Position numbers and translations under genes: made by a program. Of a DNA stretch of 26,463 nucleotides, positions 16,565 to 24,549 are shown piece after piece (within the stretch, counting starts at the first letter, position 1; every line of letters begins with the position of its first letter). The stretch is from CAIKLP01 sp039798705 (GTDB taxonomy: Bacteria; Bacteroidota; Bacteroidia; Sphingobacteriales; Sphingobacteriaceae). The DNA is taken from positions 1 to 26,463 of the forward strand of contig JBDKFN010000019.1 of assembly GCA_039798705.1 (NCBI GenBank), in the 5' to 3' direction. The notes beneath the pieces are model-generated. The model did not search any database. It saw only the letters and a program-made list of their open reading frames with translations, and was not told where the DNA came from.

Positions 16565-16611
16565 AGCATACTCTTTCCATGTGACTGAGGAGGCGAAGCC
16601 GTGCAAATGCT
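16565..16611 (+). promoter_or_regulatory. Shine-Dalgarno-containing leader of the winged-helix regulator
   Basis: GAGGAGG at 16587-16593 is a strong anti-Shine-Dalgarno match, 7 bases before GTG 16601 and 13 before ATG 16607. I saw no comparable site at other starts in the window. It overlaps a mini-hairpin GGC-GAA-GCC (16592-16600). GGAGG (16589-16593) could alternatively pair with TTTCC (16574-16578), and AGCAT (16565-16569) with ATGCT (16607-16611), so the site may be masked. The pairings are by eye and not tested by folding. Confidence 0.5.
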
Positions 16612-17140
16612 CGAAACCCTTATTACTTCTAAAACCCGCATCAAACTATTGTTGAAGTTCTTTTTGAACATTCAAAACAGCAGTTATTTGAAAAAATTAG
16701 AGTCCGAATTTGCCGATAGTAGCAATGGCATTCGAGTCGAATTGAATAAATTGGAAGAAGCTGGTTTATTGGTTTCTCAACTAGTGAGCAATAAAAAGCT
16801 GTACCAGGCCAATTCGGCTAATCCTATCTATCAAGAATTACACAGTTTATTGCTCAAATATACCGGTGTAGACCAGGTGATAGACCAAATTTTGAACCAA
16901 TTGGGCGAGCTGGAATCGGCTTATTTAACAGGTACTTTGGCCCGCGGTTTAGATTCTAAAAACATAGAAGTGATGCTTGTGGGCGAATTAAACCAGGGCT
17001 ATTTACAACAATTGATTGCAAAAGTAGAAAGCCTTATTCAAAAGAAAATTAGCTATCAATTATACAGTAGTTACGAGTTTCAAATACAAAAAACCACTTT
17101 GCTAAATCAAGCGCATTTGCATTTGTTTGGCGAAGCTTAA
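16601..17140 (+). CDS. Winged-helix protein with degenerate nucleotidyltransferase domain, polysaccharide-locus regulator
   Basis: Residues 3-72 of the 179 form an ArsR-like winged helix (LITSKTRIKLLLKFF, then ESEFADSSNGIRVELNKLEE as the recognition region). Residues 95-170 resemble a MNT-type nucleotidyltransferase: TGTLARGLDS stands where the active GSxARGxxxSDxD loop would be, but the metal-binding aspartates are replaced (IEVMLVG). It is therefore probably a sensor or DNA-binding protein and not an enzyme. Such proteins commonly sit beside Bacteroidota polysaccharide clusters. I start it at GTG 16601 because of the Shine-Dalgarno spacing; ATG 16607, giving MLETLITS, is equally likely from the protein. 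It is divergent from wbpB and lies 68 bases before the export gene. Confidence 0.8.
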   Translation: MQMLETLITSKTRIKLLLKFFLNIQNSSYLKKLESEFADSSNGIRVELNKLEEAGLLVSQLVSNKKLYQANSANPIYQELHSLLLKYTGVDQVIDQILNQLGELESAYLTGTLARGLDSKNIEVMLVGELNQGYLQQLIAKVESLIQKKISYQLYSSYEFQIQKTTLLNQAHLHLFGEA

Positions 17141-17154
17141 AAATAAGGTCCAAA

Positions 17155-17186
17155 TTTCCTGCTCCGCCTTTATTTACTTAAATTTG
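17155..17186 (+). promoter_or_regulatory. Candidate promoter of the SLBB export gene
   Basis: TAAATTTG at 17179-17186 is a perfect -7 element. TTTC at 17155-17158 is an imperfect -33 element with a 20-base spacer. The start site would be near 17192, about 17 bases before the ATG at 17209. This gives the export genes transcription separate from the regulator gene just upstream. Confidence 0.5.
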
Positions 17187-17208
17187 CGGGCATCCAATCA
17201 AAATTAAA

Positions 17209-19674
17209 ATGAATACAAAAATCAACTTTTTCAAATTTTTTATTGCAAGCGTAATTGTTTGCTTTTTTGCTATGCAAAATGGCTATGCACAAGTACCTGC
17301 AGGTGTCGACGTTAATAATTTGGGTACTGTTAAAGTAGATGAATTAACCGATGCCCAAATTTTAGATATTTTAAAGCAAGGTCAAGCGGCTGGTTTATCG
17401 GTTACGCAAGCTGCACAGTTAGCGGTTAAAAAAGGTCTGAACCCTAACGAAGTTGATAAATTTAATGCCAGGGTTGCAAAGTTGCAAAATGCAGTGCCTA
17501 CAGCAGCAACAGCAGACAATGCACAAGACAATATTATTCAAGCCAACGAAGCAAAAGGAGATAAAGAAACAGCCTTAACTGGGAAAGCTTTGAACGAAAT
17601 AAAAGCAACAGAAGCATTGCCTGCAGCTGTTGTTTACGGACAAAACTATTTCCGCGAAGGCGATATTAAAATATTTAACCGTTCTACCGATGCCAAAGCG
17701 CCAGCAAATTATATCATTGGCATTGGGGATGAATTTGGTGTTTCTGTTTTTGGTTATTCTTATTATAACGAAGTATTAAAAGTAGATGCGCGTGGTGCCA
17801 TTAACCCTAATAACATGGGGCCTATATTTGTAAAAGGTTTGGCTTTCGATAAAGCTAAATCTTTGATCCGTTCAAAAATGGGTCAGTTCTTCGACTTAGG
17901 TAATAACAAAGTAGAAATTGCTTTGGTCTATGCACGTAACATTACGGTAAACATTGTTGGCGAAGTAATGAAGCCAGGCTCATATAATTTCCCTGCTATT
18001 AACTCTGCATTCAATGCTTTAATTTTAGCTGGTGGCCCTACCGATATTGGAACTTTGCGTAACATACAGGTCAAACGCAATGGTAAATTATTAAAAACCT
18101 TAGACGTTTATGCATTCTTAAATGATGCCAATGCTGGCCAAGATTTTTTCTTAGAAGAAAACGATTACATCATTGTAGGTAGTTCTCAAAAAATAGTAAA
18201 GCTGAGTGGTGCAGTTAAACGCAATGCAAGCTTTGAATTATTGCCAAACGAAAACCTAGCCGATGTAATTGCTTATGCAGGCGGCTTACAAGCCAATGCT
18301 TATGGAGCAGCTTTACAAGTGCGTCGCATCGAAAATAAAGAAATCAAATTAATGGATGTTAATTTTGATTCGCTGCAAAAAAAGAATTTAGATTTCAATC
18401 TAAAAAATGGTGATGAAATTTTGGTGCGCAGCAGCGTAAACGAAGTGTTGAATAAAGTTGCGATTCAAGGTGCAATTAATTTTCCGGGTGAATATCATTT
18501 TGCCAAAGCAAGTACCATACAATCTTTGGTGCAAATTGCTGGCGGTTTAAAAAACAATAGCCAAAGCGATTGGGCTTATGTTATACGTACGCAAGCCGAT
18601 TTAAGCAAGGCTTATTTAAAAGTAAATTTAAAAGATGCCATTACAGGTAATGCGAATGCTAATATGGCTTTGCAACCGCTAGATGTTTTGGTAATTTATA
18701 ATAAAGCCGATTATTTAGACAATACCAATATTGAGGTATTTGGTGCGGTACGTAAAGCAGGCCCGCAAGCATTTACTGCAGGTTTAACCTTAGGCGATGC
18801 CTTACAAAATGCAGGCGGCTTGAGTTTAAGTGCAAGCAATAGCCGCATCGAATTGTCTCGCTTATCGTATTTTTCTCCAAACTATAAAATGGGCGAAGAA
18901 ATAAAAGTTTTAGTTGACACCATTCGTTTAGATAGTAAAGAAAATTATTTGACCGAAACCAATGCCAAAATTAAATTGCAACCCTTCGATCAAATTTTTA
19001 TTCGCAACATTCCAGAGTTTAGTAATTATGGCGTGATAGAAATAACTGGTGAAGTAAAGTACCCAGGTAAATATCCGCTCTTGCAAAAAGATGAAAAAAT
19101 TTCAAGTGTGGTTAAACGTGCAGGAGGCTTAACGCATTATGCCTTTCCAGAAGCGGCTACTTTTTACCGTCCTAATTTACCGGGTAATTACATTGTCATT
19201 AAATTAAAGAAAGCCATAAAATTTAGTTGGAACCGCAATAATTATTTATTAAAAGATGGCGATGTGTTAAACGTGCCTTTAACGCCAGATTTAGTAAGTA
19301 TTAAAGGCGATGCCTTGAACTATACCGAAGTAAATAAAGTAGCGCAAGTGAATGCACCCTATTTAACTGGCCGTAGGGCAGGTTATTATATTCGCAATTA
19401 TGGTTCTGGTTTTTCAGATAATGCATGGCGCCGCAAAACTTATGTCATTCAACCGAATGCAAAAATTAACAGAACTAAGCGTGTCTTCTTTTATCCTATT
19501 TACCCTCGAATTAGCAAAGGTTCGGTAATATATGTAGTTACTAAACCGCAAAAGATAAAAGCTGATAAGAAAAAAGCAGAAGAGCCATTTAATGTCAATA
19601 AATTTGTCGAGAACTTTACCACCAAAGTAATGGGTATTGCTACCATGTACATCTTAATAAAACAAATTAAATAA
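17209..19674 (+). CDS. Wza-like polysaccharide export protein with multiple SLBB domains
   Basis: The 821-residue protein has a signal peptide (cleavage after NGYA, about residue 27) and a helical Ala/Gln-rich segment at 40-110. A Poly_export domain starts at NYIIGIGDEFGVSVFGY, near 165. Five SLBB-type repeats follow, starting near 247, 330, 418, 509 and 610; each shows the G-x-V/I-x-x-P/A-G-x-Y/F start and an AGG turn (VNIVGEVMKPGSYNF, IEVFGAVRKAGPQAF, IEITGEVKYPGKYPL). A hydrophobic C-terminal segment (about 800-817) may sit in the outer membrane. This is the Bacteroidota form of the capsule or O-antigen exporter pore, larger than enteric Wza (about 380 residues). I see no lipobox. It is followed after 2 bases by its Wzz partner. 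Confidence 0.93.
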   Translation: MNTKINFFKFFIASVIVCFFAMQNGYAQVPAGVDVNNLGTVKVDELTDAQILDILKQGQAAGLSVTQAAQLAVKKGLNPNEVDKFNARVAKLQNAVPTAATADNAQDNIIQANEAKGDKETALTGKALNEIKATEALPAAVVYGQNYFREGDIKIFNRSTDAKAPANYIIGIGDEFGVSVFGYSYYNEVLKVDARGAINPNNMGPIFVKGLAFDKAKSLIRSKMGQFFDLGNNKVEIALVYARNITVNIVGEVMKPGSYNFPAINSAFNALILAGGPTDIGTLRNIQVKRNGKLLKTLDVYAFLNDANAGQDFFLEENDYIIVGSSQKIVKLSGAVKRNASFELLPNENLADVIAYAGGLQANAYGAALQVRRIENKEIKLMDVNFDSLQKKNLDFNLKNGDEILVRSSVNEVLNKVAIQGAINFPGEYHFAKASTIQSLVQIAGGLKNNSQSDWAYVIRTQADLSKAYLKVNLKDAITGNANANMALQPLDVLVIYNKADYLDNTNIEVFGAVRKAGPQAFTAGLTLGDALQNAGGLSLSASNSRIELSRLSYFSPNYKMGEEIKVLVDTIRLDSKENYLTETNAKIKLQPFDQIFIRNIPEFSNYGVIEITGEVKYPGKYPLLQKDEKISSVVKRAGGLTHYAFPEAATFYRPNLPGNYIVIKLKKAIKFSWNRNNYLLKDGDVLNVPLTPDLVSIKGDALNYTEVNKVAQVNAPYLTGRRAGYYIRNYGSGFSDNAWRRKTYVIQPNAKINRTKRVFFYPIYPRISKGSVIYVVTKPQKIKADKKKAEEPFNVNKFVENFTTKVMGIATMYILIKQIK

Positions 19675-19676
19675 GT

Positions 19677-20735
19677 ATGCAAACTCCAGAATTACAAAAC
19701 GACGAAATTTCTTTAAAGGAACTAATTCAAAAAGTAGCGGAATGGTTTGCTTATTTTAAAAGCCAATGGAAAATCATTTTTTTAGCGGGCATACTTGGAG
19801 GTTTATTAGGGTTAGGCTATAGTTATACAAAAAAAACTATTTATACTGCAAAACTCAGTTTTGCTTTAGAAGAAAAAGGATCTAGCGCAAATGGATTAGC
19901 TTCTGTTGCTGCGCAATTTGGCTTAGGAGGGATTGGTGCAAGTGGCGGCGGTGTTTTTTCTGGCGGTAATATGATTGAATTTTTGAAGTCACGCTTTTTA
20001 ATCGAAAAAACTTTATTGAGTACTGTTAGCATTAATGGCAAATCCGATTTACTCATCAACCGTTATATAAAGTTCAATAAATTAGATCAAGCCTGGGCAA
20101 AGCAAATTAAATTAGCTAATTTAAAATTTAATAGCGCAGATAGAGCCAACTTTACTTTGCAACAAGATTCTGTATTGGGTTTAATTTCTGCTGGACTGAT
20201 ATCAAGCAATGTAACCATAGCACAACAAGATAAAAAATTGAGTATTATTAATATATCAGTAAAGTCGACAGACGAAATATTCGCAAAAGTATTTTCAGAA
20301 AAACTCATTGAAACCGTTAGCGATTTTTATATCGAAACCAAAACCAAAAAATCCAGAAGCAATGTAATGCTCTTGCAAAACAGAGCCGATTCGGTGCAGC
20401 GCGAATTAAATGCAGCCATGTATGGCCGTGCGCAATTTGGCGACCAAAACATGGGACTCATTCGCCAACAAGCAGCTGTACCTAAACTAAAACAAGAAAT
20501 GCGCGTGCAAATGCTCGGCACCTTGTATGGCGAATTAGTAAAGAATTTAGAATTTGCAAAACTGACTTTGATGCGCGAAGAGCCTTTGGTGCAAATTATT
20601 GATCAACCTATATTACCTTTACCCAAAGCGCGCCTTGGGAAATTAAAAGCTATGGTGTTGGGTGGTTTACTGTTTGGGTTTTTGTGTTTGTTAGGTATGG
20701 GTGGGAAGAAAGTTTGGAAGGGGATGATGAAGTAA
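19677..20735 (+). CDS. Wzz/PCP-type chain-length determinant protein
   Basis: The 352-residue inner-membrane protein has a transmembrane helix at about 33-50 and a second at about 325-343, flanking a periplasmic region with coiled-coil character near 225-310. The N-terminal Wzz domain contains the strand segment IYTAKLSFALEEKGS near 55-69 followed by a Gly-rich loop (82-97). The basic tail is cytoplasmic and there is no Walker motif, so this is a kinase-free PCP, not a Wzc-type BY-kinase. It sets polysaccharide chain length together with the SLBB exporter, whose stop codon is 2 bases upstream. The conserved Pro-rich DQPILPLPKARLGK segment precedes the second helix, as is usual in the family. 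Confidence 0.92.
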   Translation: MQTPELQNDEISLKELIQKVAEWFAYFKSQWKIIFLAGILGGLLGLGYSYTKKTIYTAKLSFALEEKGSSANGLASVAAQFGLGGIGASGGGVFSGGNMIEFLKSRFLIEKTLLSTVSINGKSDLLINRYIKFNKLDQAWAKQIKLANLKFNSADRANFTLQQDSVLGLISAGLISSNVTIAQQDKKLSIINISVKSTDEIFAKVFSEKLIETVSDFYIETKTKKSRSNVMLLQNRADSVQRELNAAMYGRAQFGDQNMGLIRQQAAVPKLKQEMRVQMLGTLYGELVKNLEFAKLTLMREEPLVQIIDQPILPLPKARLGKLKAMVLGGLLFGFLCLLGMGGKKVWKGMMK

Positions 20736-20749
20736 TTAAATTAAATTTT

Positions 20750-21172
20750 ATGAAACAAAAAGCAATTATTGTTAGTGGCTATTTCAATCCAATACATAAA
20801 GGCCACATTGAATATTTTAATAAAGCTAAAGCCAGTGGCGACAAACTCATTGTCATTGTCAATAGCGATCATCAAAGAGCACTTAAAGGTTCAAAGGAAT
20901 TTCAAAAAGAAGACGAGCGCGTTTTTATTGTTTCGAATATCAAAAGTGTAGATGAGGTTGTTTTGTCCATAGATCAAGATAAAACACAATGTAAGACTCT
21001 AAGAAGCTTGCAACAAAAATTAAGCGACACTTATCAGCTTGCTTTTGCAAACGGTGGCGATCAAAATAATAATTCTATTCCAGAGGCTCCAGTTTGCAAC
21101 GAATTAGGAATTGAGTTGATAGAGGGCTTAGGAGATAAAATACAATCATCAAGTTGGTTGTTAGCAAAGTAA
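20750..21172 (+). CDS. Cytidylyltransferase-family (HxGH) nucleotidyltransferase
   Basis: The 140-residue protein is a single HIGH-superfamily nucleotidyltransferase domain. The phosphate-binding HKGH is at residues 16-19 in GYFNPIHKGHIEYF, a KEDER segment at 53-57, FANGGD at 99-104, and a C-terminal QSSSW (132-136) in place of the usual S-S/T-T motif. It resembles the RfaE2/HldE C-terminal domain and TagD, which activate sugar- or polyol-phosphates with ATP or CTP; the substrate cannot be told. I chose the ATG at 20750, because the longer frame would start inside the wzz gene and add 22 residues unlike the family. Its TAA overlaps the next ATG as TAATG, so translation with the cupin gene is coupled. 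Confidence 0.85.
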   Translation: MKQKAIIVSGYFNPIHKGHIEYFNKAKASGDKLIVIVNSDHQRALKGSKEFQKEDERVFIVSNIKSVDEVVLSIDQDKTQCKTLRSLQQKLSDTYQLAFANGGDQNNNSIPEAPVCNELGIELIEGLGDKIQSSSWLLAK

Positions 21173-21660
21173 TGGAAATTACAATATTTCAAAAAATAAA
21201 GGAAGAAATTAAAAGCCATGGTTTATCTATAGACTCATTTGATTTTGAGCGACCATGGGGTGGTTTTTTTGTGATTAAAGAGGAACAATCACAGGAATTC
21301 GCAAATGTTTATTTTGAAGGTTTAAACGTCGATAATTTAAAATTATCCGGAAAGTTAAGTCCTAAGATTCTTCTTGTAAAACCAAGCGCTCGCTTATCTT
21401 GGCAATACCATCATCGCAGGGCTGAAACTTGGAAAGTGCTTGAAGGTCCAGTTGGTATTGTTAAGAGTTTTGATAATGCTGAATTGGATATGAATAAATT
21501 TCAAAAAGGTGAAATTATTATTTTACAAAAAGGAGAGCGACACCGATTGATTGGTTTAGATAATTGGGGAGTAGTAGCTGAATTTTGGCAACATACAGAT
21601 GCAACACATCCTTCAAATGAGGAAGATATTGTGAGAGTTCAAGATGATTATGCACGTTAA
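21172..21660 (+). CDS. Cupin sugar-phosphate isomerase-like protein (type II PMI fold)
   Basis: The 162-residue single cupin domain resembles the C-terminal isomerase half of ManC/AlgA. It has FERPWGGF at 25-32, the first metal-binding cupin motif SWQYHHRRAETWKVLEG at 76-92 (His80, His81, Glu85), and the second in GERHRL with His124. VVAEFWQHTDATHPSNEEDI closes the domain. It may isomerise a sugar phosphate such as mannose-6-phosphate or a heptose-phosphate, or may bind one. Being translationally coupled to the HxGH nucleotidyltransferase, it probably acts on the same sugar. The ATG at 21172 is preferred over an in-frame TTG six codons earlier that lies inside the upstream gene. Confidence 0.82.
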   Translation: MEITIFQKIKEEIKSHGLSIDSFDFERPWGGFFVIKEEQSQEFANVYFEGLNVDNLKLSGKLSPKILLVKPSARLSWQYHHRRAETWKVLEGPVGIVKSFDNAELDMNKFQKGEIIILQKGERHRLIGLDNWGVVAEFWQHTDATHPSNEEDIVRVQDDYAR

Positions 21661-21704
21661 TAATCCGAGTTTATAAGGGTTAAATCACAAAAAACATGCT
21701 GTAA

Positions 21705-22697
21705 ATGTATAATATAACTTTAAAGAACGGGAAATCGTTTAGATGTGATGCTAATTCAACAATTTTTGATGCAGCAAAAACTAATGGGATTATTTTAGAG
21801 CACTCCTGCTTATCAGCTAGGTGTAGAAGTTGTATAGTACAAGTTGAGTCTGGAACTACAACTGATAGGCTTGACGATTTAGTATTGTCATCTGAAGAAA
21901 AATCAAATAACTGGGTGTTATCTTGTAACGCAATCCCAACCTCCGATTTAAATTTAGATATTGAAGATTTAGGCGAAATCTTAATTTTTGAAAAAAAAAT
22001 CATTCCTGCAAAAATACAAACTATTAACAAACTAAATGATACTGTAATTGAGGTTAGTTTGCGATTGCCTCCAAATTCAAATTTTGGATACATTTCTGGG
22101 CAGTATGTAAATATCACCAAAGGGCAAATCAAAAGAAGTTACTCAATAGCCAATGCATTTCAAGAAAATGGCACATTAAAATTTCTTATAAAGAAATATG
22201 AAAATGGTTTGATGAGTAACTATTTTTTTAATGAAGCTAAAGAGGGTGATTTACTCCGTATAGAAGGGCCCGTTGGTTCGTTTTTTTTGAGAGAATCTGA
22301 AGAAGAGAATATAATTTTCTTAGCCACTGGAACTGGAGTTGCACCAATTAAAGCTATTCTAGAGAGTCTGAAATTTCATGATAAAATGTTTCAAAATAAA
22401 AAGTATTGGTTATTTAATGGTGCAAGGTTTGAAAGTGATTTATTTTGGAGTACTAGTGAAATAAATGCAATTCTAGGTTTAAAATATATACCTGTTTTAT
22501 CAAGAGCTGAAGAGGGTTGGAATGGAGAAAGAGGTTATGTGCAAGAAATAGTTATTAATTCAGGAATTGATTTAAAGAATGCACAAGTTTATGCTTGTGG
22601 TTCAAACAATATGATTGAATCTGCTAAAAAAACATTAGTTCAAAACGGACTAAATATAAAGCAGTTTTTTTCAGACGCATTTTTAGCATCAAATTAA
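21705..22697 (+). CDS. ddhD: CDP-6-deoxy-L-threo-D-glycero-4-hexulose-3-dehydrase reductase (E3)
   Basis: The protein is an iron-sulfur flavoprotein that passes electrons from NADH through FAD and a [2Fe-2S] cluster to the RfbH dehydrase. Residues 1-90 are a plant-type ferredoxin domain with ligands Cys35, Cys40, Cys43 and Cys74 (C-x4-C-x2-C-x30-C). The FAD domain contains RSYSIAN at about 139-145 and the NAD(P) domain contains LATGTGVAPIKAIL near 207-220. The 330 residues and N-terminal ferredoxin match DdhD/AscD/RfbI. It leads the ddhD-rfbF-rfbG-rfbH run. Nine of its eleven Arg codons are AGA/AGG, unlike upstream genes. The 44-base gap before it shows no clear promoter. Confidence 0.92.
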   Translation: MYNITLKNGKSFRCDANSTIFDAAKTNGIILEHSCLSARCRSCIVQVESGTTTDRLDDLVLSSEEKSNNWVLSCNAIPTSDLNLDIEDLGEILIFEKKIIPAKIQTINKLNDTVIEVSLRLPPNSNFGYISGQYVNITKGQIKRSYSIANAFQENGTLKFLIKKYENGLMSNYFFNEAKEGDLLRIEGPVGSFFLRESEEENIIFLATGTGVAPIKAILESLKFHDKMFQNKKYWLFNGARFESDLFWSTSEINAILGLKYIPVLSRAEEGWNGERGYVQEIVINSGIDLKNAQVYACGSNNMIESAKKTLVQNGLNIKQFFSDAFLASN

Positions 22698-22707
22698 AAC
22701 ATAAAAA

Positions 22708-23484
22708 ATGAAGGCAGTAATATTAGCTGGAGGTTTAGGGACTCGTTTAAGCGAAGAAACCGTTTCTAAACCGAAACCAATGGTTGAAATAGGAGGAAAA
22801 CCTATTTTGTGGCATATAATGAAGACCTATTCTTATTATGGAATCAATGATTTTATTATTTGTTGTGGTTATAAGGGTTATGTCATAAAGGAATACTTTC
22901 AGAATTATTTTTTACACCAGTCAGATGTTACTTTTAATATGAAGGATAATAAAATGGTTGTTCACAAAGAAAGAGCTGAGCCCTGGACAATAACTTTAGT
23001 AGATACTGGAGATGATTCTATGACTGGCGGAAGACTTAAAAGGGTAGAGCAATATCTACAAAACGAAGAATCTTTTTGTTTTACTTATGGAGATGGAGTA
23101 GCGGATGTTAATATAATTGATTTAATTAATTTTCACAAAGCACATGGGAAAGAAGCTACATTAACAGCTACTTATCCTCCAGGTAGATTTGGCGCTCTAG
23201 AAATTGTAGATAATCAAGTAAGACAATTTCAAGAAAAACCAAGAGGGGACGGCGCATTAATAAATGGCGGATTTTTTGTGCTTTCTCCAAAAGTTTTTGA
23301 CAGAATAGAAGGAGATACTTCTGTTTGGGAACAGGAACCATTAAAGGGACTTGCTAAAGAAAATCAATTAATGGCATTTAAACATGAAGGCTTTTGGCAA
23401 CCTATGGATACATTAAGAGATAAATATTACTTAGAAGAATTGTTGGAAACAAATAAGGCACCATGGAAAATATGGGAAGACTAA
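22708..23484 (+). CDS. rfbF: Glucose-1-phosphate cytidylyltransferase
   Basis: The enzyme makes CDP-glucose from CTP and glucose-1-phosphate, the committed entry to CDP-3,6-dideoxyhexoses. The signature GGLGTRLSEET is at residues 8-18, KPKPMVEIGGKPILWHI at 21-37, the metal aspartates are Asp129 in YGDG and Asp234 in WQPMDT, and 258 residues is the family length. It begins 10 bases after ddhD and its last 22 bases overlap rfbG. Eight of nine Arg codons are AGA/AGG. Asp129 and Asp234 have the same numbering as in the Salmonella enzyme as I recall it, which shows how little the length has drifted. Confidence 0.97.
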   Translation: MKAVILAGGLGTRLSEETVSKPKPMVEIGGKPILWHIMKTYSYYGINDFIICCGYKGYVIKEYFQNYFLHQSDVTFNMKDNKMVVHKERAEPWTITLVDTGDDSMTGGRLKRVEQYLQNEESFCFTYGDGVADVNIIDLINFHKAHGKEATLTATYPPGRFGALEIVDNQVRQFQEKPRGDGALINGGFFVLSPKVFDRIEGDTSVWEQEPLKGLAKENQLMAFKHEGFWQPMDTLRDKYYLEELLETNKAPWKIWED

Positions 23485-24548
23485 AAGGGAATGTAAGCCC
23501 GTCATTTTGGAAAGGTAAAAGAGTTTTTGTTACAGGGCATACAGGGTTTAAAGGAAGTTGGCTTTCGCTATGGTTGCAAGACATGGGAGCAATTGTAAAG
23601 GGTTACGCTTTAGAACCCAATACAAATCCGAATCTTTTTACACAAGCTGAAGTGGCTCAAAATATGGAATCTGAAATTGGAGACATTACAGATTTAAAAC
23701 ATATTACTGAATCAATGATTGCATTCAACCCAGAGGTATTAATTCATATGGCGGCGCAACCTTTGGTGAGATTATCTTATCAAGAACCTGTTCTAACTTA
23801 TGCAACAAATGTAATGGGGACAGTGAATGTTTTAGAAGCTGCTAGGCAATGTAGTAATCTAAAAGCTATAGTTTCTGTGACAACGGACAAATGTTACGAA
23901 AATAAAGAGTGGGCTTGGGGATATCGAGAAAACGAAGCAATGGGCGGACATGATCCATATAGTAGTAGTAAAGGGTGTGCAGAATTAGTAACAGCAGCTT
24001 ATAGAAAATCATTTTTTAATGGTAAAAATTCTGCCTATTTGGCATCAGCTAGAGCAGGAAATGTTATTGGGGGCGGTGATTGGGCGGATGATCGATTAAT
24101 TCCTGATATAATAAAAGCCTTCGAAAAAAATGAGCCTGTAATTGTGAGAAATCCAATGGCAACAAGGCCTTGGCAGCATGTTTTAGAACCACTTTCGGGG
24201 TACCTGTTATTGGCACAACATTTATATGAGGATGGAAGTGATTTTGCAGAGGGGTGGAATTTTGGCCCAAAAGATGAAGATTGTAAGCCTGTAAGTTGGA
24301 TATTAGACAACATGGTGGCTAAATGGGGTAAAGGTGCTTCTTGGGAATTAGATAAAAATAATAATCCACATGAAGCAGGCTATTTAAAATTAGATTGTTC
24401 AAAAGCAGCCACCCAACTAAATTGGCACCCAAAATGGAATTTAGAAGATACACTAGAAAGTATTATTAATTGGCATCAAAATTACATTGCACAAATAAAT
24501 ATTCAAGAACAATGTTTGCTAGAGATAGCAAAATATCAAAAAAAGTAA
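23463..24548 (+). CDS. rfbG: CDP-glucose 4,6-dehydratase
   Basis: This extended SDR enzyme converts CDP-D-glucose to CDP-4-keto-6-deoxy-D-glucose. The NAD-binding GHTGFKG lies at residues 25-31 and the family-specific MAAQPLVRLSY at 96-106. The catalytic group is Thr141-Asp142-Lys143 in TTDKCY with Tyr166 and Lys170 in YSSSK. RPWQHVLEPLSGYL follows near residue 240. The 361 residues match the family. Two ATG codons are possible, 23463 and 23472. Both lie inside the end of rfbF, so translation is coupled either way; I keep the first. The next gene begins 1 base after the stop codon. Confidence 0.96.
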   Translation: MENMGRLKGNVSPSFWKGKRVFVTGHTGFKGSWLSLWLQDMGAIVKGYALEPNTNPNLFTQAEVAQNMESEIGDITDLKHITESMIAFNPEVLIHMAAQPLVRLSYQEPVLTYATNVMGTVNVLEAARQCSNLKAIVSVTTDKCYENKEWAWGYRENEAMGGHDPYSSSKGCAELVTAAYRKSFFNGKNSAYLASARAGNVIGGGDWADDRLIPDIIKAFEKNEPVIVRNPMATRPWQHVLEPLSGYLLLAQHLYEDGSDFAEGWNFGPKDEDCKPVSWILDNMVAKWGKGASWELDKNNNPHEAGYLKLDCSKAATQLNWHPKWNLEDTLESIINWHQNYIAQINIQEQCLLEIAKYQKK

Positions 24549-24549
24549 T

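Noticed and set aside
16428..16600. A small gene in the 173-base divergent gap
   Set aside because: The ATG at 16579 is followed directly by TGA and no other frame gives a plausible product. The gap is better explained by divergent promoters and the regulator's leader.
20684..20749. A 22-residue N-terminal extension of the nucleotidyltransferase starting inside the wzz gene
   Set aside because: The extension is an out-of-frame reading of the wzz 3' end. The ATG at 20750 gives the normal family N-terminus just before the beta strand leading to HKGH.
21680..22132. A 150-codon open frame on the - strand over the start of ddhD
   Set aside because: It is antisense to the ferredoxin domain, whose cysteine spacing is exactly right on the + strand. 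The - strand product has no family features.
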